Of a DNA stretch of 64,000 nt, positions 35,301-48,100 are shown in pieces. Source of the stretch: Gymnopilus junonius (taxonomy: Eukaryota > Basidiomycota > Agaricomycetes > Agaricales > Galerinaceae); assembly GCA_015501075.1 (NCBI GenBank), contig JADNYJ010000004.1, forward strand, positions 711,452 through 775,451, written 5' to 3'. Within the stretch, counting starts at the first letter, position 1. Every line of letters starts with the position of its first letter. The notes below the pieces were generated by a model, which saw nothing but the letters and a program-made list of their open reading frames with translations, did not search any database and was not told where the DNA came from. Both the position numbers and the translations under genes were made by a program.

Positions 35301-38300
35301 AAATGCGTTGACTGCAGTGTTGAAGACTTCCTTCATACACTATATCGATCATTCGTCTTTGGCGATAGTAAGCATTATTTTACATTCTGAATTCTTTGGC
35401 TTCTCACATCTGGTTGTTACACAGGTTATTCCAATCCTTGAACGAGGTCTGAGAGAACGTGGTGCTGACACCAAGAAGAAAGCAGCGCAGATCGTTGGCA
35501 ACATGGCATCTCTTACCGATGCGAAAGATTTCGTACCGTACCTTGACAAACTCCTCCCTATGGTGCATCAAGTGCTTGTTGACCCCGTTCCAGAAGCCCG
35601 CGCTACGGCTGCCAAGGCACTCGGAACACTCGTCGAACGTTTGGGCGAAGTTCACTTCCCAGATCTAGTGCCAGGATTGTTGAGAACACTCAAGACGGAT
35701 ACGTCAGGAGTCGACAGACAAGGTGCTGCCCAGGGTCTGAGTGAGGTCCTCTCTGGCCTGGGCATGGAAAGATTGGAGGGCTTGCTCCCAGATATCATTG
35801 CCAATGCCCGGTCGCCTCGTCCAACTGTGCGAGAAGGGTTCATGTCGTTACTTGTTTACCTACCAGCGACGTTTGGAAGCCGCTTCCAACCTCACCTTCC
35901 GAAGATAATCGCTCCCATTCTTGGTGGTTTATCGGATACAGAAGAATATGTCCGCGAAGCTGCAATGAGGGCCGGCAGAATGGTCGTCACGAACTACTCT
36001 AGCAAAGCCATTGACCTTCTATTACCGGAGCTCGAGCATGGCATGTTCGACTCTGGATGGCGTATCCGAGTAAGATTATATTTCCACTTGCCAAATTACG
36101 CTGACTCCTTGGAAAGCAATCTTCAATCACCCTTGTTGGAGAGCTATTATTCAAAGTATCGGGCATCTCTGGCAAAGCTCTGGAAATAGACGATGAAGAT
36201 ATTACTGCAGAAGCAACAATGGCAGAGTCATCCAGAAAAGCGCTGTTGGAAGTCCTTGGCTTGGAGCGCAGGGACAGAATCTTGGCAGCATTGTATCTCG
36301 TCCGTCAAGATGGTGTCAGTGTTGTTCGACAATCTTCTATCCAGATTTGGAAAGCTCTTGTCCACAACACTCCAAGAACAGGTGAAGTGAATCCTTGGCT
36401 TGAAAGACGGCTTGTCTCATTCTCCTGCAGTCAGAGAAATTCTCCCTGAAATCATCAATCAAACTATCTCCCTTATCTCATCGGATGAGTTCGAGCAACA
36501 AGAGGTGAGCCTATTTCGTAAAACTCGAGATGTACTCCTTACCTTCTCGATAGACTGCAAGTAGAACCGTGGCTGAGTTGTGTCGTAAATTCGGCGAAAG
36601 GATTCTGGGTGAAATCATGCCCATTTTGAAGAACAAATCGACCTCGCCTGATTCTCGGACTCGTGAAGGTGTTTCTTTGGTAATAAGTCAAATTATGTAA
36701 GAAATTGGTTATTATCTGATGGAAAAAGACTGACCAGTAATCTAGGCAAAATGCCACGGAGACACAAAGAGAAGACCATGAGGATGATATCATATCGATC
36801 GTCCGTGCTGCGCTAGTTGATGATGAAGCTAATGTTCGATCGGCGGCTGCCCAAGCGTTTGATGTCCTTCAAGAGCAGTTAGGTGCAAAGGCAATCGATG
36901 AAACAATTCCTACACTACTGGAAGCTTTGCGGCAGCCTGGAAAGGGATCAGGTACTGCTCTGCAAGCACTGAAGGAAGTCATGAGCGTGAGTTAAGTGCA
37001 CTTTCGTTTGAATCTTTTTGGTCAATTCTCTCTTTTTAGGTCCGGGCTTCTACAGTATTCCCAGTTTTGATCCCTACCCTCACGGCCCTACCCATGACAG
37101 TATTTAATGCTCGAGCCTTGGCATCATTGGTAACTGTAGCAGGTAGTGCCCTGAGTAGACGCTTGACCGTCATATTGAATGCCCTGGTCAAAGTACTGGA
37201 AGACAACATCGAAGACGACCTCCGTGAAGCTGTCGACGAAGCTGTCCAGGCTCTCTTTTCCTCAGTAAATGATGCAGAGGGTCTCAACACTGTGATGATG
37301 TTGTTGATTGGTTGGTGAGTCGCGTTAGTCGGTTTCATTAGAATCGGGGCTGAAAGGATATCAGGGCCAAGAACGAGTCACCGACTCGAAGAGTCAGTGC
37401 CTGTAAACTCTTTACAGTTTTCTGCGAAACTTCGGAATTAGATTCCTCCCTGTATCGGATTGACTGGGTCCGTCAACTTGTTTCATTGTTGGACGACTCT
37501 GAGGTTGCTGTCTACACTGCGGCCTGGAATGCCTTCGATTCTTTCGTCAAATCAGTGCCAAAAGATGAATTAGAACCTTTGGTGGTACCCCTGCGTCGCA
37601 CCATCGATTCTACAGGTGCTCCAGGTCGAACAGTCCCTGGCTTCGACCTTCCCAAGGGCGTGTCGCCTACAGTTCCTATTATCATTGCTGGCCTCACAAC
37701 GGGTAGCAACGAACAAAGAGAACAGGCAGCGTACGCTATTGGTGATCTTGTGGAACGAACAAACGAGAGTGCTATGAAGCCTTTCGTTGTACCATTCACT
37801 GGACCTCTAATTCGTGTCGCCACGCAGGCCATGAACTATCCTCCTGGAGTAAAGATTGCCATTCTCAGCGCGTTGACCACCATGTTGGAGCGCATTCCTG
37901 CGTTCGTCAAACCCTTCTTCCCACAATTACAACGTACGTTTGTCAAGAGCACAAGCGATCCTGCAAGTATGCCTGTCAGGACGAAAGCCGCGGAGGCTTT
38001 GGGCGTTTTAATGAAGAATCAACCTAGGGTGGATCCAGTTATCACCGAGTTAATTGCAGGAGCAAGGGGGATTGACGATGCCATCGCCACAAGCTATATA
38101 ATTGCTCTTTCGCACGTGATACGCAATGCATCCCGGAATGTCGGTGATCAAGCGCGTGAAACTGCAATCGAGCTCGTGTCAGAGGCTTTCCGAGAATCGC
38201 ACAGTGGTACGTAGTCAATTGTGCCTTCATTTTTTTCTTGTGCTCACAACGTCTTACAGAACATTATGCCGAGGCAATAGGCTCTCTTGTGAAATCTTTG

Positions 38301-38637
38301 TCAGACAAACCAGAGCTTCTCAGGCCCATTGTCGAGTAAGTCTAGGCAACCAACAGATTGTGTGGGACTAACTCATCTTCCTAGGTCGCATCTTGTCAGC
38401 GGAACCCCTCCTTCGGTCATATCATCACATGTCATTCTTGCAGTTCTGAGTGAAAGTGATGATACGCACCCCACAACTGGCCGAAATCTATTTCAAAATC
38501 TGAAACTCATGAGAAAGGTCGCTCAGAAAACGTTGGAAAGTGCAGGTCACGATCAGCCGTTTGTTGCCCGTCCTGCACGAGAAGCACGCGACCTAATAAA
38601 AGAACTTCATGACGATAGTCTAGTCGGATTGTTCTAG
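29324..38637 (+). CDS. GCN1: GCN1, HEAT-repeat activator of GCN2
   Basis: GCN1 binds translating ribosomes and presents uncharged tRNA to the kinase GCN2 with GCN20, switching on the amino-acid starvation response. About 20 exons cover roughly 2,500 residues of HEAT repeats. Markers in order are MSKSEIQSWIASAS, KTVLPTIEKALLRSPEYSLS, LWDKVYQKVTDEEDERWLL, GKDYEIAKWEAEIRKSLASK and QQALVHAQLEKEATIRERVQ, followed by the eEF3-like core (YGLAGVINGTGISGMKEFD, RQGIMFAFETLSSTLGRLFE, PEARATAAKALGTLVERLGE, GWRIRQSSITLVGELLFKVS) and the C-terminal GCN2-binding region (VEPLVV-type HEATs, ending ELHDDSLVGLF). All junctions checked are in phase with no frame break. One intron (30362-30420) starts with gc. 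The intron at 35370-35424 is a multiple of three and open, so it would add 19 codons if retained. Confidence 0.93.
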
Positions 38638-40756
38638 TGTTCTAGACCTTTTCAAACCAATACATATTCCTTGTACCTGCATCTGTACCATTCTGCATAA
38701 TATAATTTTGCACGAAATTTTCTCATAGACGACCTTGGTACCATAAAAGTCATTGATCATGGGTATCTGTTCGTGTCTTTGAGGTTTGTGTAGTGCACAT
38801 GCACCTGTTTCTCGATACCCTTAGGCCGAAAAAAAAGCCTTCAGCGATCATCGAAGAGCACAAGTAGTAAAAACCCGGTACCCCTTCAAGTCGAATTTCC
38901 ATTTTCACTTCCAATGTCGTGCCCACAGCATTAACCAACCTCTTCAGCACAGGAAGGAAGTCCAGAGCTGTCAATCGCAGCTAAAAAAAATTCGCTATAG
39001 AGAATACCAACAGCTTGGAGGCGGGATGCATGCATCATCGAGGGTCCACTGGCAATGAATAGAATATAAACAGACAGAGGCGTGAAGAGATATAAGCTGA
39101 ACTCCAGTAAGAAATGCAAAGATATGAATGGATACAATAAGGCCTCAGCCTCAGCATTCAGGGGATTGTGGACGTTGGTAGTTAAAACGGTAAAGGACGA
39201 CGTGAGCAAGACGTAACGTCATTGTAGTTTGTTTCGTGACATTGCAGATAGTACACACACGTCAATAAGTATTAAGTAGCAACTTCCACCTTCATCCTTG
39301 CTCGACCCTCCACTTAAAAAATGATTTCAATCTTTGCCCTTACCCAATGCCACTCAACGTGATTTGGTCTTCGACAGATTTTTAAATACTTTCATGTCTT
39401 TTTAACTTTCTTTGATTACTCGATTATCGCCTTTTTCTTTTCGCGTCGAGTAAAAGTTTCACTCTCATCTTGACTCTTTCAAGTGATTGCGGATTGGACT
39501 TTCCACAAGCAAAAGAAAAACGTTTTGAATCACTTGATGTCCTCCCTTCACTCTTTCTCTTATTGACTTTGTCCCACAAGTTTAGGCCACCCAGAGTTGC
39601 AACTCCTCGGAGAAGGATAATGGCTGGAGGAGCCACATGAAGGCCCGAGTCCAATTGCAACTTTCAATACCACTGTCTGCTGAACTTCTGCACTGTAGTC
39701 TTCTCACCGATATGTGGTAAAGTGCATTTGTAAAGTCCCTTTCTTTTGTTCTTTGCACTATAACTCAAATTGAAATCCGATATCCTAAGTCGAAAGTGCC
39801 TTGTCTCCCCAATATACTGGATGTTTCCGCGAGAATTGATCGAGTAGCTGCTCAATTGTTTGCATCTGGAGTCAGGTAAAGAGTCCTGCTAGTCCCGGGC
39901 ATCGCATTGCTTGAGTGGGCCACCTATCACGCTTTTCTTCACTTAATTTCTTTTCATGCGTGATGCGTAGGTTTAAGTACATCAACTTTATGACTGTCTA
40001 GGGACTAACAGGTTCGTGCCAATGGTATATAACGGGATGAGCTATTGCTGTCGCTCTTACAAAGTATATTTGGTTGAATTCGAATCTCGTGAACGTGAAC
40101 GTTCGTATCTTATTTTTCGAATGGTTTACTCAGCAATTGTTGGTTATTACCGCTGCATGCTGGGTAGTAAAAGAGATTGTAAGAGAGCCCGGGTTCACTT
40201 TGTAATAATTACAAGGGTGTACAACTTACTGTACTTCAACATGATGTGGAGGTTCTGTCATTGGCATTTTATAACTTCATAGCTCCTCGGTACGAGAAGC
40301 TTGGAGCCCCACTATTTCTCCTAACTCCAAGGACGATACAGAATTTTTGGTGCACAAAATTTACCCGGACCGCTCACCTGCTCTACAGAAAAACTTGGAC
40401 ATGAGAAATGCGCCTCAAAGGTTCTTATGAACCAATAAGCGTGATATCGCATCAGTATTTAGACATATCGTGTATTTATAGGGTCCAGGAGAGGGAATGT
40501 TATTAATCACCTTCGTGAGAAAGACTCGAGGTAAGCGCCCTGATAAATATATGAATACAAGGTCTAGATAATCTAATAATACGCTAATGCCCGAGCATCA
40601 TACACCGTGTGTGAGGAGGAACTAGAGAGATGCGGGTGAGACTTGGACTAGCAAGTTCAATACAAGTGTGAGTAGAATACATAAGGATGATGGATTGTTG
40701 TACAGTTCAAATTCCGGAATGAAAGAAGAGGAGTTTTCCCATCGCATACTTTTGTC
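38638..40756. other. No gene recognised (about 2.1 kb)
   Basis: Between the convergent 3' ends of GCN1 and the zinc-finger gene. Several short reverse frames (38750-38974, 38931-39209, 39424-39660, 39664-39855) have a hydrophobic or basic composition, but no family signature or credible splice sites. AT-rich stretches occur around 39300-39450 and 40000-40300. Confidence 0.4.
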
Positions 40757-41979
40757 CTAGACTCTGGTATTGTTCCCGTTATTGTGCATTCTGTAGTAGA
40801 CTCGGGGTATGGCTTCAGACAACACTGTTTGGCGAAAACCGTCCTCTTTGAGTGACCGGGCCAATTGACCATGGGGAGAATCAACTTGCAACATCTCCCC
40901 GGGTTGTCCTGGGCGAGTTAAAACATTCTCCTGACCGTGACGTTTGATGAGTAAGAAACAAGGGAAAGATGTTGATTGATTTACCATAGTTTCAATTAAA
41001 CAGTCGCTGACGACGTCGATCATCTCTTTCACCTGGCGCCGCGTATAGATTGGCTCTTCCAAAGAGTGTAGCGTTGCAGGAGGGACCGTCTGCCAATTAG
41101 GATGGTCAGGTCGGCCCCTGCAGCCATAACACCCAGAACACGGGCCGTGCGGATGCGTCAAGGCATGGACGTATGGAGATGAGGATGCCGACGCTGATGA
41201 TGAACTCTAGTAAAGAGGATCGCATCAATTTTGCTTTGTGTAAAAATAAATCAACTGACCATCGAGGATGATGTGCTGGGACGACGGTGGGAAAACGTTG
41301 TCGGGGAGGAGGGCTGGATGGCGAAGTTCCCATCAAATGGCGACGACAAAACCGAGTTCGTAGTGACGGCCGAGCCCGATGAAGATAAGGGGGACATGAC
41401 TTGGCTGAAATCGGACGCCGTGTAGTTCCCAGGAAAACGTGTATCGGGAGAGTCAAAGTTTGGAAACATCGATGAAGCAGTTGGGTATGCGGCTCCGTCC
41501 CCAAAGCTGCCATTCATTAAACGTGGCGGCGTAGCCAGAAAATCAGGGCTGCTTGACGGCTCGGGCTTGGTAAAGGGCCTTTGGACGACCCGAAGAGGTT
41601 TTTGACCAGGGTGACTCCAGCCAACTCCAGAATAGCAGCTTAAAGAATGCGCTTGAAATTCCTCTCTGTAATGGAATAACTCGATCAGAAAAGAGTGGGC
41701 ATCTGAGCGGACTAAAGGCCATACTTCGAGCTGTATTCTTCTCCACATCCTTCGCATTTCGAAACCGCACTCCGCATGTCTAAAAGCCAAATAGGCGACA
41801 AAGTTATCGCAGGGTCTGAGGCAGGGTCAAAGCAAAAATCACCCACGGATTTGGAAATGGCGTCTGAGATTTGACCTCCTGGTAAAGGGAGTGTCGCACT
41901 GCGGACAATGATACGCTCCATCTTTGCTATCGCGACGGATGTTATCGATAGGGCTTGCCACAGACTTGGATTCAGCCAT
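40757..41979 (-). CDS. C2H2 zinc-finger transcription factor
   Basis: Five exons: 41847-41979, 41725-41779, 41260-41665, 40985-41206 and 40757-40930 (329 aa). The N-terminus holds a classical finger, YHCPQCDTPFTRRSNLRRHFQIH; its last His codon is split by intron 1 and restored on splicing. A second, incomplete finger (KCEGCGEEYSS) follows. The centre is Ser/Pro-rich (PFTKPEPSSSPDFLATPPR, SGSAVTTNSVLSSPFDGNFA) as in activation regions. The C-terminal third has CSGCYGCRGRPDHPNWQTVP and an amphipathic stretch (TRRQVKEMIDVVSDCLIE). All introns are gt-ag and in phase. Probably a nuclear DNA-binding regulator; targets unknown. Confidence 0.78.
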
Positions 41980-42917
41980 CGAGGTAGTGGTAGCAAAGAG
42001 AAGGACAAAGAAATATCTTATTCGTCGGTATTTGAACTTGTGCAATTACCCGTGCATCTCATCAGTACACAGACTGATGCCGGACTGTTTGGGTAATGCA
42101 CCTAATGGTCCTCGGAGGTTCAGTGGATCAGACGTGAAAGCAGCAACAAATACCTTTACTATCCAACGCAAAACGTCTTTAAATTTCCAGTCACGGGAGC
42201 ACTCTCAATTATTAGAATAGTCACGGATGGGAAAAATACTTTCTATGCAATTGCCTTTTACTACCTTCAAAGCTCACAACTAAGTATAGGAGAGGAGGCA
42301 AGACATTTGAATATAACTCTTACCTGGGCCACATATCATTGACGGTATTCAATGACAGGCAATCCCGATCGAGATTTCAATAAGGTAGTTCCAGTGAGAA
42401 TAATATAGCCGCACCTCGGTTATGTCAATCAGCATAACTCAATTCGTCTTTCAAATAAGGTAGCCCTCAAGAAGCGGAGTTGACACAGACAAATTACCCA
42501 GAATTTATTGGCAGGACGGTACATTAGCGGGGCTGTGTAACGTTCACGTCAGAGCCATGGGCAAACGTGTTACCCAAAAAGGCTGACGTCGGTAGGCATC
42601 AAAAACAATCTGTTATTTGTATGCGTGTGAGGTAGATAATCGTTGTGACCGCAATGTCTCGGAATGTAAATCGCTTTGGCAGACCATGTGTACGAACATG
42701 TGGTCGGAAGAACTACATTGTGATTGAGAGAAACTGGCTGCCATGTCTCTTGTGTGAGTTAATTAAAAGGACACGGTGCGGAAAGTGTTTCAGCCGGGGT
42801 AGAAAAATTTCATGAAAATGCCGCCCGACCGTAGACGGGAAAAGACCCTAGGATCGAAAAACGTTTTCAGACGACCTTCAGAAGAGGCGAATGTACTAAC
42901 GTCGGACGGACGGAGGA
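41980..42917. other. Upstream region of the zinc-finger gene
   Basis: No coding signal recognised. Mixed composition. It holds the promoter and 5' UTR of the reverse zinc-finger gene and an unassigned spacer. Confidence 0.35.
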
Positions 42918-42982
42918 CGCCGACGAGCGGATTTGAACCGCCACCGGCCACTTTCTAAGCCGTCCATTCCGACCATGCGCGC
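42918..42982 (-). other. tRNA-like relic (tRNA-Ser-like 3' half)
   Basis: On the reverse strand the sequence ends in a T-arm-like hairpin (ggcgg, ttcaaat loop, ccgct) followed by a 7-nt acceptor-like strand, cgtcggc. An upstream loop ttagaaa would carry an AGA anticodon. The 5' acceptor strand does not pair, the anticodon stem is poor and the length (65 nt) is short with no variable arm. If real, it is a decayed tRNA or a tRNA-derived repeat. Confidence 0.2.
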
Positions 42983-43154
42983 AGGACTATGACATGATAT
43001 TGATCGCAGGCGGCAGGCTAGAGGGTATGTATGGCAAGCGACGGGCACTCTAGTTAACAAACAAGGGATGGGCGGATCATCTTCGCAGGAAAGGTGTTCC
43101 GTACCCAGGTTGGCTCGACCTACTATGGTGATGTGACGTTCGTATAGCGTAAAA

Positions 43155-43782
43155 TTAGGAAAACCCGTTCAAACGATGTATGAAATTGGCCATACCATGC
43201 AGTTTGAAGTTCCCCGCCGATTCAAAGAAACTCACATGGTATTGTTCTCCACAACTCGACGCTTTTGCGCCCATGTCGTTGGCGACGGCGTTGATAAGAC
43301 GATGAATCACAGATTCCTCTAGTGGTAGACCCGCTATCCACGGCCCGCTGAAGATCGAGCGCACTAAGCCTACAAAAGTGGGTCTTGGCTTAGTGGACAA
43401 TGCTGCGTGGCAAGATATCGACAGAAAAGTAGCGTGTTAAGGACCGGACTCCATGGGGCACAAATCAAAAAAAAAACGCGGGAGTCATGACTGTTGGTCT
43501 CAGATCCACGAAAGTCCCGCCAAAGACAGTCGTCAGAGATCCATCATGATCCTTATGCCATTGAAGTCTGAGAAATCCCAGAAACTGGTGAGCCAAGCCG
43601 ATGGGGATACCACCGGATGATTCCAATGGTGGGACCCGACGGAAAGACGATCTTCCAAGATAAGAAGACCCCACGCGAAATAAACATTGATGAACGCTGT
43701 GCACAAAGATTCCAGAATGACAATGTAGTCCAGTCGTTGAAGGCGTTTTTGAAAATTGACTCTTGAGCTCTAGAATTGCCAT
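43155..43782 (-). CDS. Unrecognised reverse frames, possible gene remnant
   Basis: Two neighbouring frames, 43465-43782 (…GGIPIGLAHQFLGFLRLQWH…) and 43155-43400 (MSTKPRPTFVGLVRSIFSGP…), have plausible coding composition but no recognisable domain. In the first, a second frame also reads well near its start, so an intron or frame break is likely. I cannot assign a function. It may be a hypothetical gene or debris. Confidence 0.25.
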
Positions 43783-45114
43783 TAGTCAGCTTTCAAGCAG
43801 TCAGGTGATCGTATTTATAGTTCAGTACAATCTAAATCTGTTGCTTGAAGGTCCACCAAGAAATGATGAAGACAGACAGACTTCAGTCAAAACAATGTCA
43901 ATTTTTGCATACCGGCCATGTCAGGTCGAATTAAAAGCTTAGCAAAAAAGGAAGCGTGGAGCCATCCACCGTGAGGTCACTGGGAAACATGTCAATGACA
44001 AGTCAGCAATACAGACGAGCATAGCAAGACTTGTAGTCAAGGCCCTGTTTTGCTATTTAATGTCACTGATTTAATGTCACTGGGATCAGATCAATAACAT
44101 TGTCAAGCTCTATATGCTCGCTTCATTCAGATCAAGCTGCTTGAGAGATAATGCATGATACAAATACACAAAACAGACTTGATACTAATAGCGCAGACAG
44201 AACGCGGGAGCAAACTTGGAGTGGCGGATGAAGGGAGAAGGATCTACGCAACCATTTTGACAGGAGAAAAAAAAGAAAAAGAATGAGGAAAATGGAGGAA
44301 AGTAGAGTGCCTGGTAAGAAAGCTATACAAAAATACGAACTACTATTTACAAATTGTGAAATGGAGATGAAACATCGTCTTTGACAAGTCTCCGCAGCTC
44401 CCTCCAGCATGACCATGGCAATTCAACCCGAACCCGAAGGGTAAGCATCAGAATTGAATACTGAAGTGAGAAGAAAAGTATGATGGATGACGGCGTGATG
44501 ATGTAGTAGAATCCGTACGACACATCATGAAGACGATGACATATCGGAGGCGACATGTATATAGCTAATATCCCAAATCAAGATCAAGTCGAGTGAGAAC
44601 GTTATGGAGCGATCCCAAGTTCCACGCTGAAGAGCCTGAATGTGATGCCGACAGGACCTTGATGAAAAAGGAAAGAGACAGCATCAGAAAAGAACATAAA
44701 GGGGGGATTGATGGAGAGGTGACGCGTGCTGTTGATGTAGGGAAATCCATCCAATGCGTAGAGACAACAGACGAATCTTCTTTTTTCAAGAGGAAAAAGG
44801 ATAGAGGATAGATTAACGAGATTGAAAGGAGTCGAGGGCAAAATGAAAAGAGTCGAGGGCAAAAGGAAGAGAGGAAAGATAATAAAGGAAATTTAGTCAT
44901 AGCGGTCAAAAAGTTGTGAGAAGGGGGATGTCATTGCGGATGGGTAAAATGGGATGGAATGGATGCGTACGTAGTGTGGGTCAGAATTCAAGCGTAATAG
45001 TACACAAAAGAAATAATAAAACGGAATAAAAAGAACAAAGAGGAAAGCATAATTTCACAACACGACAAAGCGACAGAAAGAGCAGGAAGGAACAGGAAGC
45101 GGTCATTGTGGACA
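43783..45114. other. No gene recognised; strand-asymmetric low-complexity DNA
   Basis: From about 44200 the + strand is markedly purine-rich (gaaaaaaaagaaaaagaatgagg and similar). This gives long pyrimidine-rich reverse frames made of Phe, Leu and Ser with no family content. It is the 3' flank of the long reverse gene that follows. Confidence 0.4.
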
Positions 45115-48100
45115 CTATCGCCTCCCGCCACCCAAGTCAGGAGCACTCCGCATAGTACTCGCACCCCTAGAAGGAAGGTGTCGCCTCCCGCCTTCCCTGT
45201 GTTCTTTCTCCACCTCGCGCACCGACTCATCCCACGCCAACCCCGCGGTAGCAGACGGTGGCGAAGCTGAGACACTATCAGGACTAGCAATAAGCAGCGG
45301 CGATGATCGGGTGCCAGACCCAACAACACCGAGCACCTCCTCCGTGCGCACCCTCTTGCCTTTATGATGGGGGGAGCCATGAACTTCGGCATCGGCATCG
45401 TCCAGCTCCTCGCTGTTCCGCTTCCTATGGCGTCCAGGAGACTTTGGCTCGGACTGACGTTGAAGAGGAGAAAGCTGGGCCAGCTCCTCATACTTGACGA
45501 AAGGCTCATACCGTCCCAATTCTTCTCTATCACTTCCAATAGAGGAGCTTAATGATCGTGGCCTGCCATCTTCCCCGTCACCTCCTATTATTCGGGGCCT
45601 TTTTGGAGGAGTGCCCTCTTGCTTCCTTTGAGTCGGGGGTGAAACGCCACCAGGGGAGTACTCGTCTTCCGTGCCTGTGCCCGTCCTACCCGTAGTAGCT
45701 GTTGCACCATCATAGTCCTCATCAAGTAGTTCATCAGAGGGCCTCTTCCTCGGGCGAGCTCTGGGCTCAGGAGAAAGTCGCTGAGGAACAGAAGGGGGCG
45801 AATCAACGGAATACGAAATGATAGTATATGGTGCCTCTCGCCCATCATCATCATCATCATCATCATAGTCTTCCTCATCCTCCTCGTCCTCATCATATTC
45901 GAAATCAGAAGCGTCATAGTCCACTTCTTCTTCGCCCTCCCCTTCCGCATCCAGATCGTGGATTTCCTTCAGTTCAATCTCACCACGGACGCTGGGAGGA
46001 TAAAGTGTTGTCCGCAAAGTCGGCTGGGCGGGCTGGGAAAGGGCGATTGAGGGACTCAGAACACCAGTATATCCGTTTGCTGCGGCACGGGCATTCAATT
46101 CCGCGAGCTTGGCGCGCTCACAAATACCACAACGGCAGTGGTATAAAGGCATGCAAGCGTCTTTCCATGCCTATGAAACAAATTAACAGATCAGTCACAT
46201 CATCGAAATTGAATTAAATTGGAAAGTCAAAGAAAAGAAAGAATCATCATGACCAGTGTGTCAAGAAAGCACCCAATGGGAATCGCAAGGGAAAAAAAGA
46301 AACGCGGGTGAACACAAAGAAAATGGGGAAATTGTCATAGCCGCCCAGCAACACGTTTCAGAATAGCGCCTCGGGGAAAGGAACAACGTAATGGTTAAGT
46401 AAAAGGAGGGGAAAGAGGAGACAAATAAAGATGGAAATAAGAGCGCGTCCACAAATAACCCAAAGGCAAAGCGAAAAGAGCGGAGAGAAAAAATAACGTA
46501 AGTAGAACCGAGCATGTCGATGAATGACCAGAAGGAGCAACACGTAAAGCAAAAGAAATAGTCGAAATACCGAGCGCATCAACGAATGACCACAAAGGAA
46601 AAAAGAATGAAGTCAAAAGATTAAAAGTTCGGCAAAGGAAAGAAAACAGCGAAGATGATCGACATGGATCATCAGAAGGATAAAAATAAAAATATGAAAT
46701 ATAATTTAATCGTGCGAAGAGCCAAAAAGAAAAAATTCAACGTAACGAGTAGAAGTCGAATCCGAAAATCAAAATCACGGACCAGAAAAAACCAAAAGAA
46801 AATCAACAATAACGGTGAAAGAGAAAAGGAGAAACAGCGAGAAAACGGGGAAAGAAAAAAATTCAGAACGACAAAACGAAACTTACCTCTTTCAACGCGT
46901 CCATGCTATGACCCGGCAAATGCTTCGTTGTTACCGGCACGTATGGTATCTTGCTCAACAACCGCGGAGTCGAGCGGATTGGATCGATGGGAATCAGCCG
47001 CGGCGCAGAGAGGAAGTAGCTCTTCGATTTCTGGTTCTGGACCTGAACTTGGGTCTGGCTCTGCCGTTCCTCCAGCTGTTGTTGATTTTCTTGGGGCGCG
47101 CTCGGAATTTCCTTCGTGCCTTCCAGCTGTGCATGCGAATTTGCATCCGACTTTTCCTGATGTGGCTTATCTCGCAACCGCTCCTCGGCGCTCTCATCAC
47201 CTTCTTTCTTATGAAGCGTACCGCCAGCAGCGGGAACGGAAGTGGTGTTGGGAAGATCATCGATTAGCGTAGGCGGGGGCGATGGCGTCGTTTGTAGCGT
47301 AGTAGTCGAGAGAACCGGGCTAGTCCCAATAGATGACCCCGAGCCCCGATGGGATTCAGAAGACGACTTGGCACTATCATGACCAGAAGACGAAGAAGTC
47401 GTCGAGTCCGAATCGTCCTCCTTCCTCGTAGGATTCGGTTCCCTGAGCTCCATCTCCCTCCTCCTAGTCGCATTCGCTTCTTCCTCATTCCTTCTTCTCT
47501 CCAACCAATCAACGCCATCATACCACACCCCCTCCTCTTCCCTCAAAAATTTTACGACATCTTCGATATCCAAACTCTCCACCTTCTTCGCTGGATCTGC
47601 GTACCCACCATGTTCCTCATTATATACCGAACACTCCATCACAATCTTTCTTATGATATTCCTCAGCGCCGGCAATAGGATCTCGCGCATCTGCTTCTTG
47701 TGCACGACATACACCTGGTGGGCCATCACATGGGAGGGAGGGCCCTCTCCATTGACGGTGCTTTGTAAAGGGTGTGGGACATCCACGCCCGAAGTTGGAT
47801 CACCTGCCTCGCCGTCGAGTTCTCGAGCCCATGGGCAAGGATGGACGGTAGGCACAACCATAGAATAACCAGGCATTGTGTACCGAAAATGCGTGTCGTA
47901 AGGGCTGTACCAGTGCCCATCCAAAATTCTGTGGCGACACCAATCCTGGAGAGCCAGGTCGCGAACTTGCGTCGAGCCACGCATGAGCATAAGCTCTCTG
48001 TCTTCTTCTGAATCCTCTTCTTCCTCTTCCTCTTCACGCAAGTCCGAGCGCGGTTCAGTTCGATGGGCCGCAAGGAGATGCTGGCCAAGACTGTCGTATT

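Noticed and set aside
34132..36189. A separate 685-aa gene
   Set aside because: It is the long central exon set of GCN1; 19 codons near 35370 are an in-frame intron and both ends run into splice sites that join neighbouring GCN1 exons.
44132..44909. Reverse hydrophobic frames as small membrane proteins
   Set aside because: They arise from a purine-rich + strand (Phe/Leu/Ser-rich by composition) and overlap in several frames with no family signal.
45835..45905. Tandem cat/cct repeats as a microsatellite or regulatory repeat
   Set aside because: They encode the Asp/Glu run (DYDDDDDDDGRE) of the long reverse gene in frame; ordinary low-complexity coding sequence.
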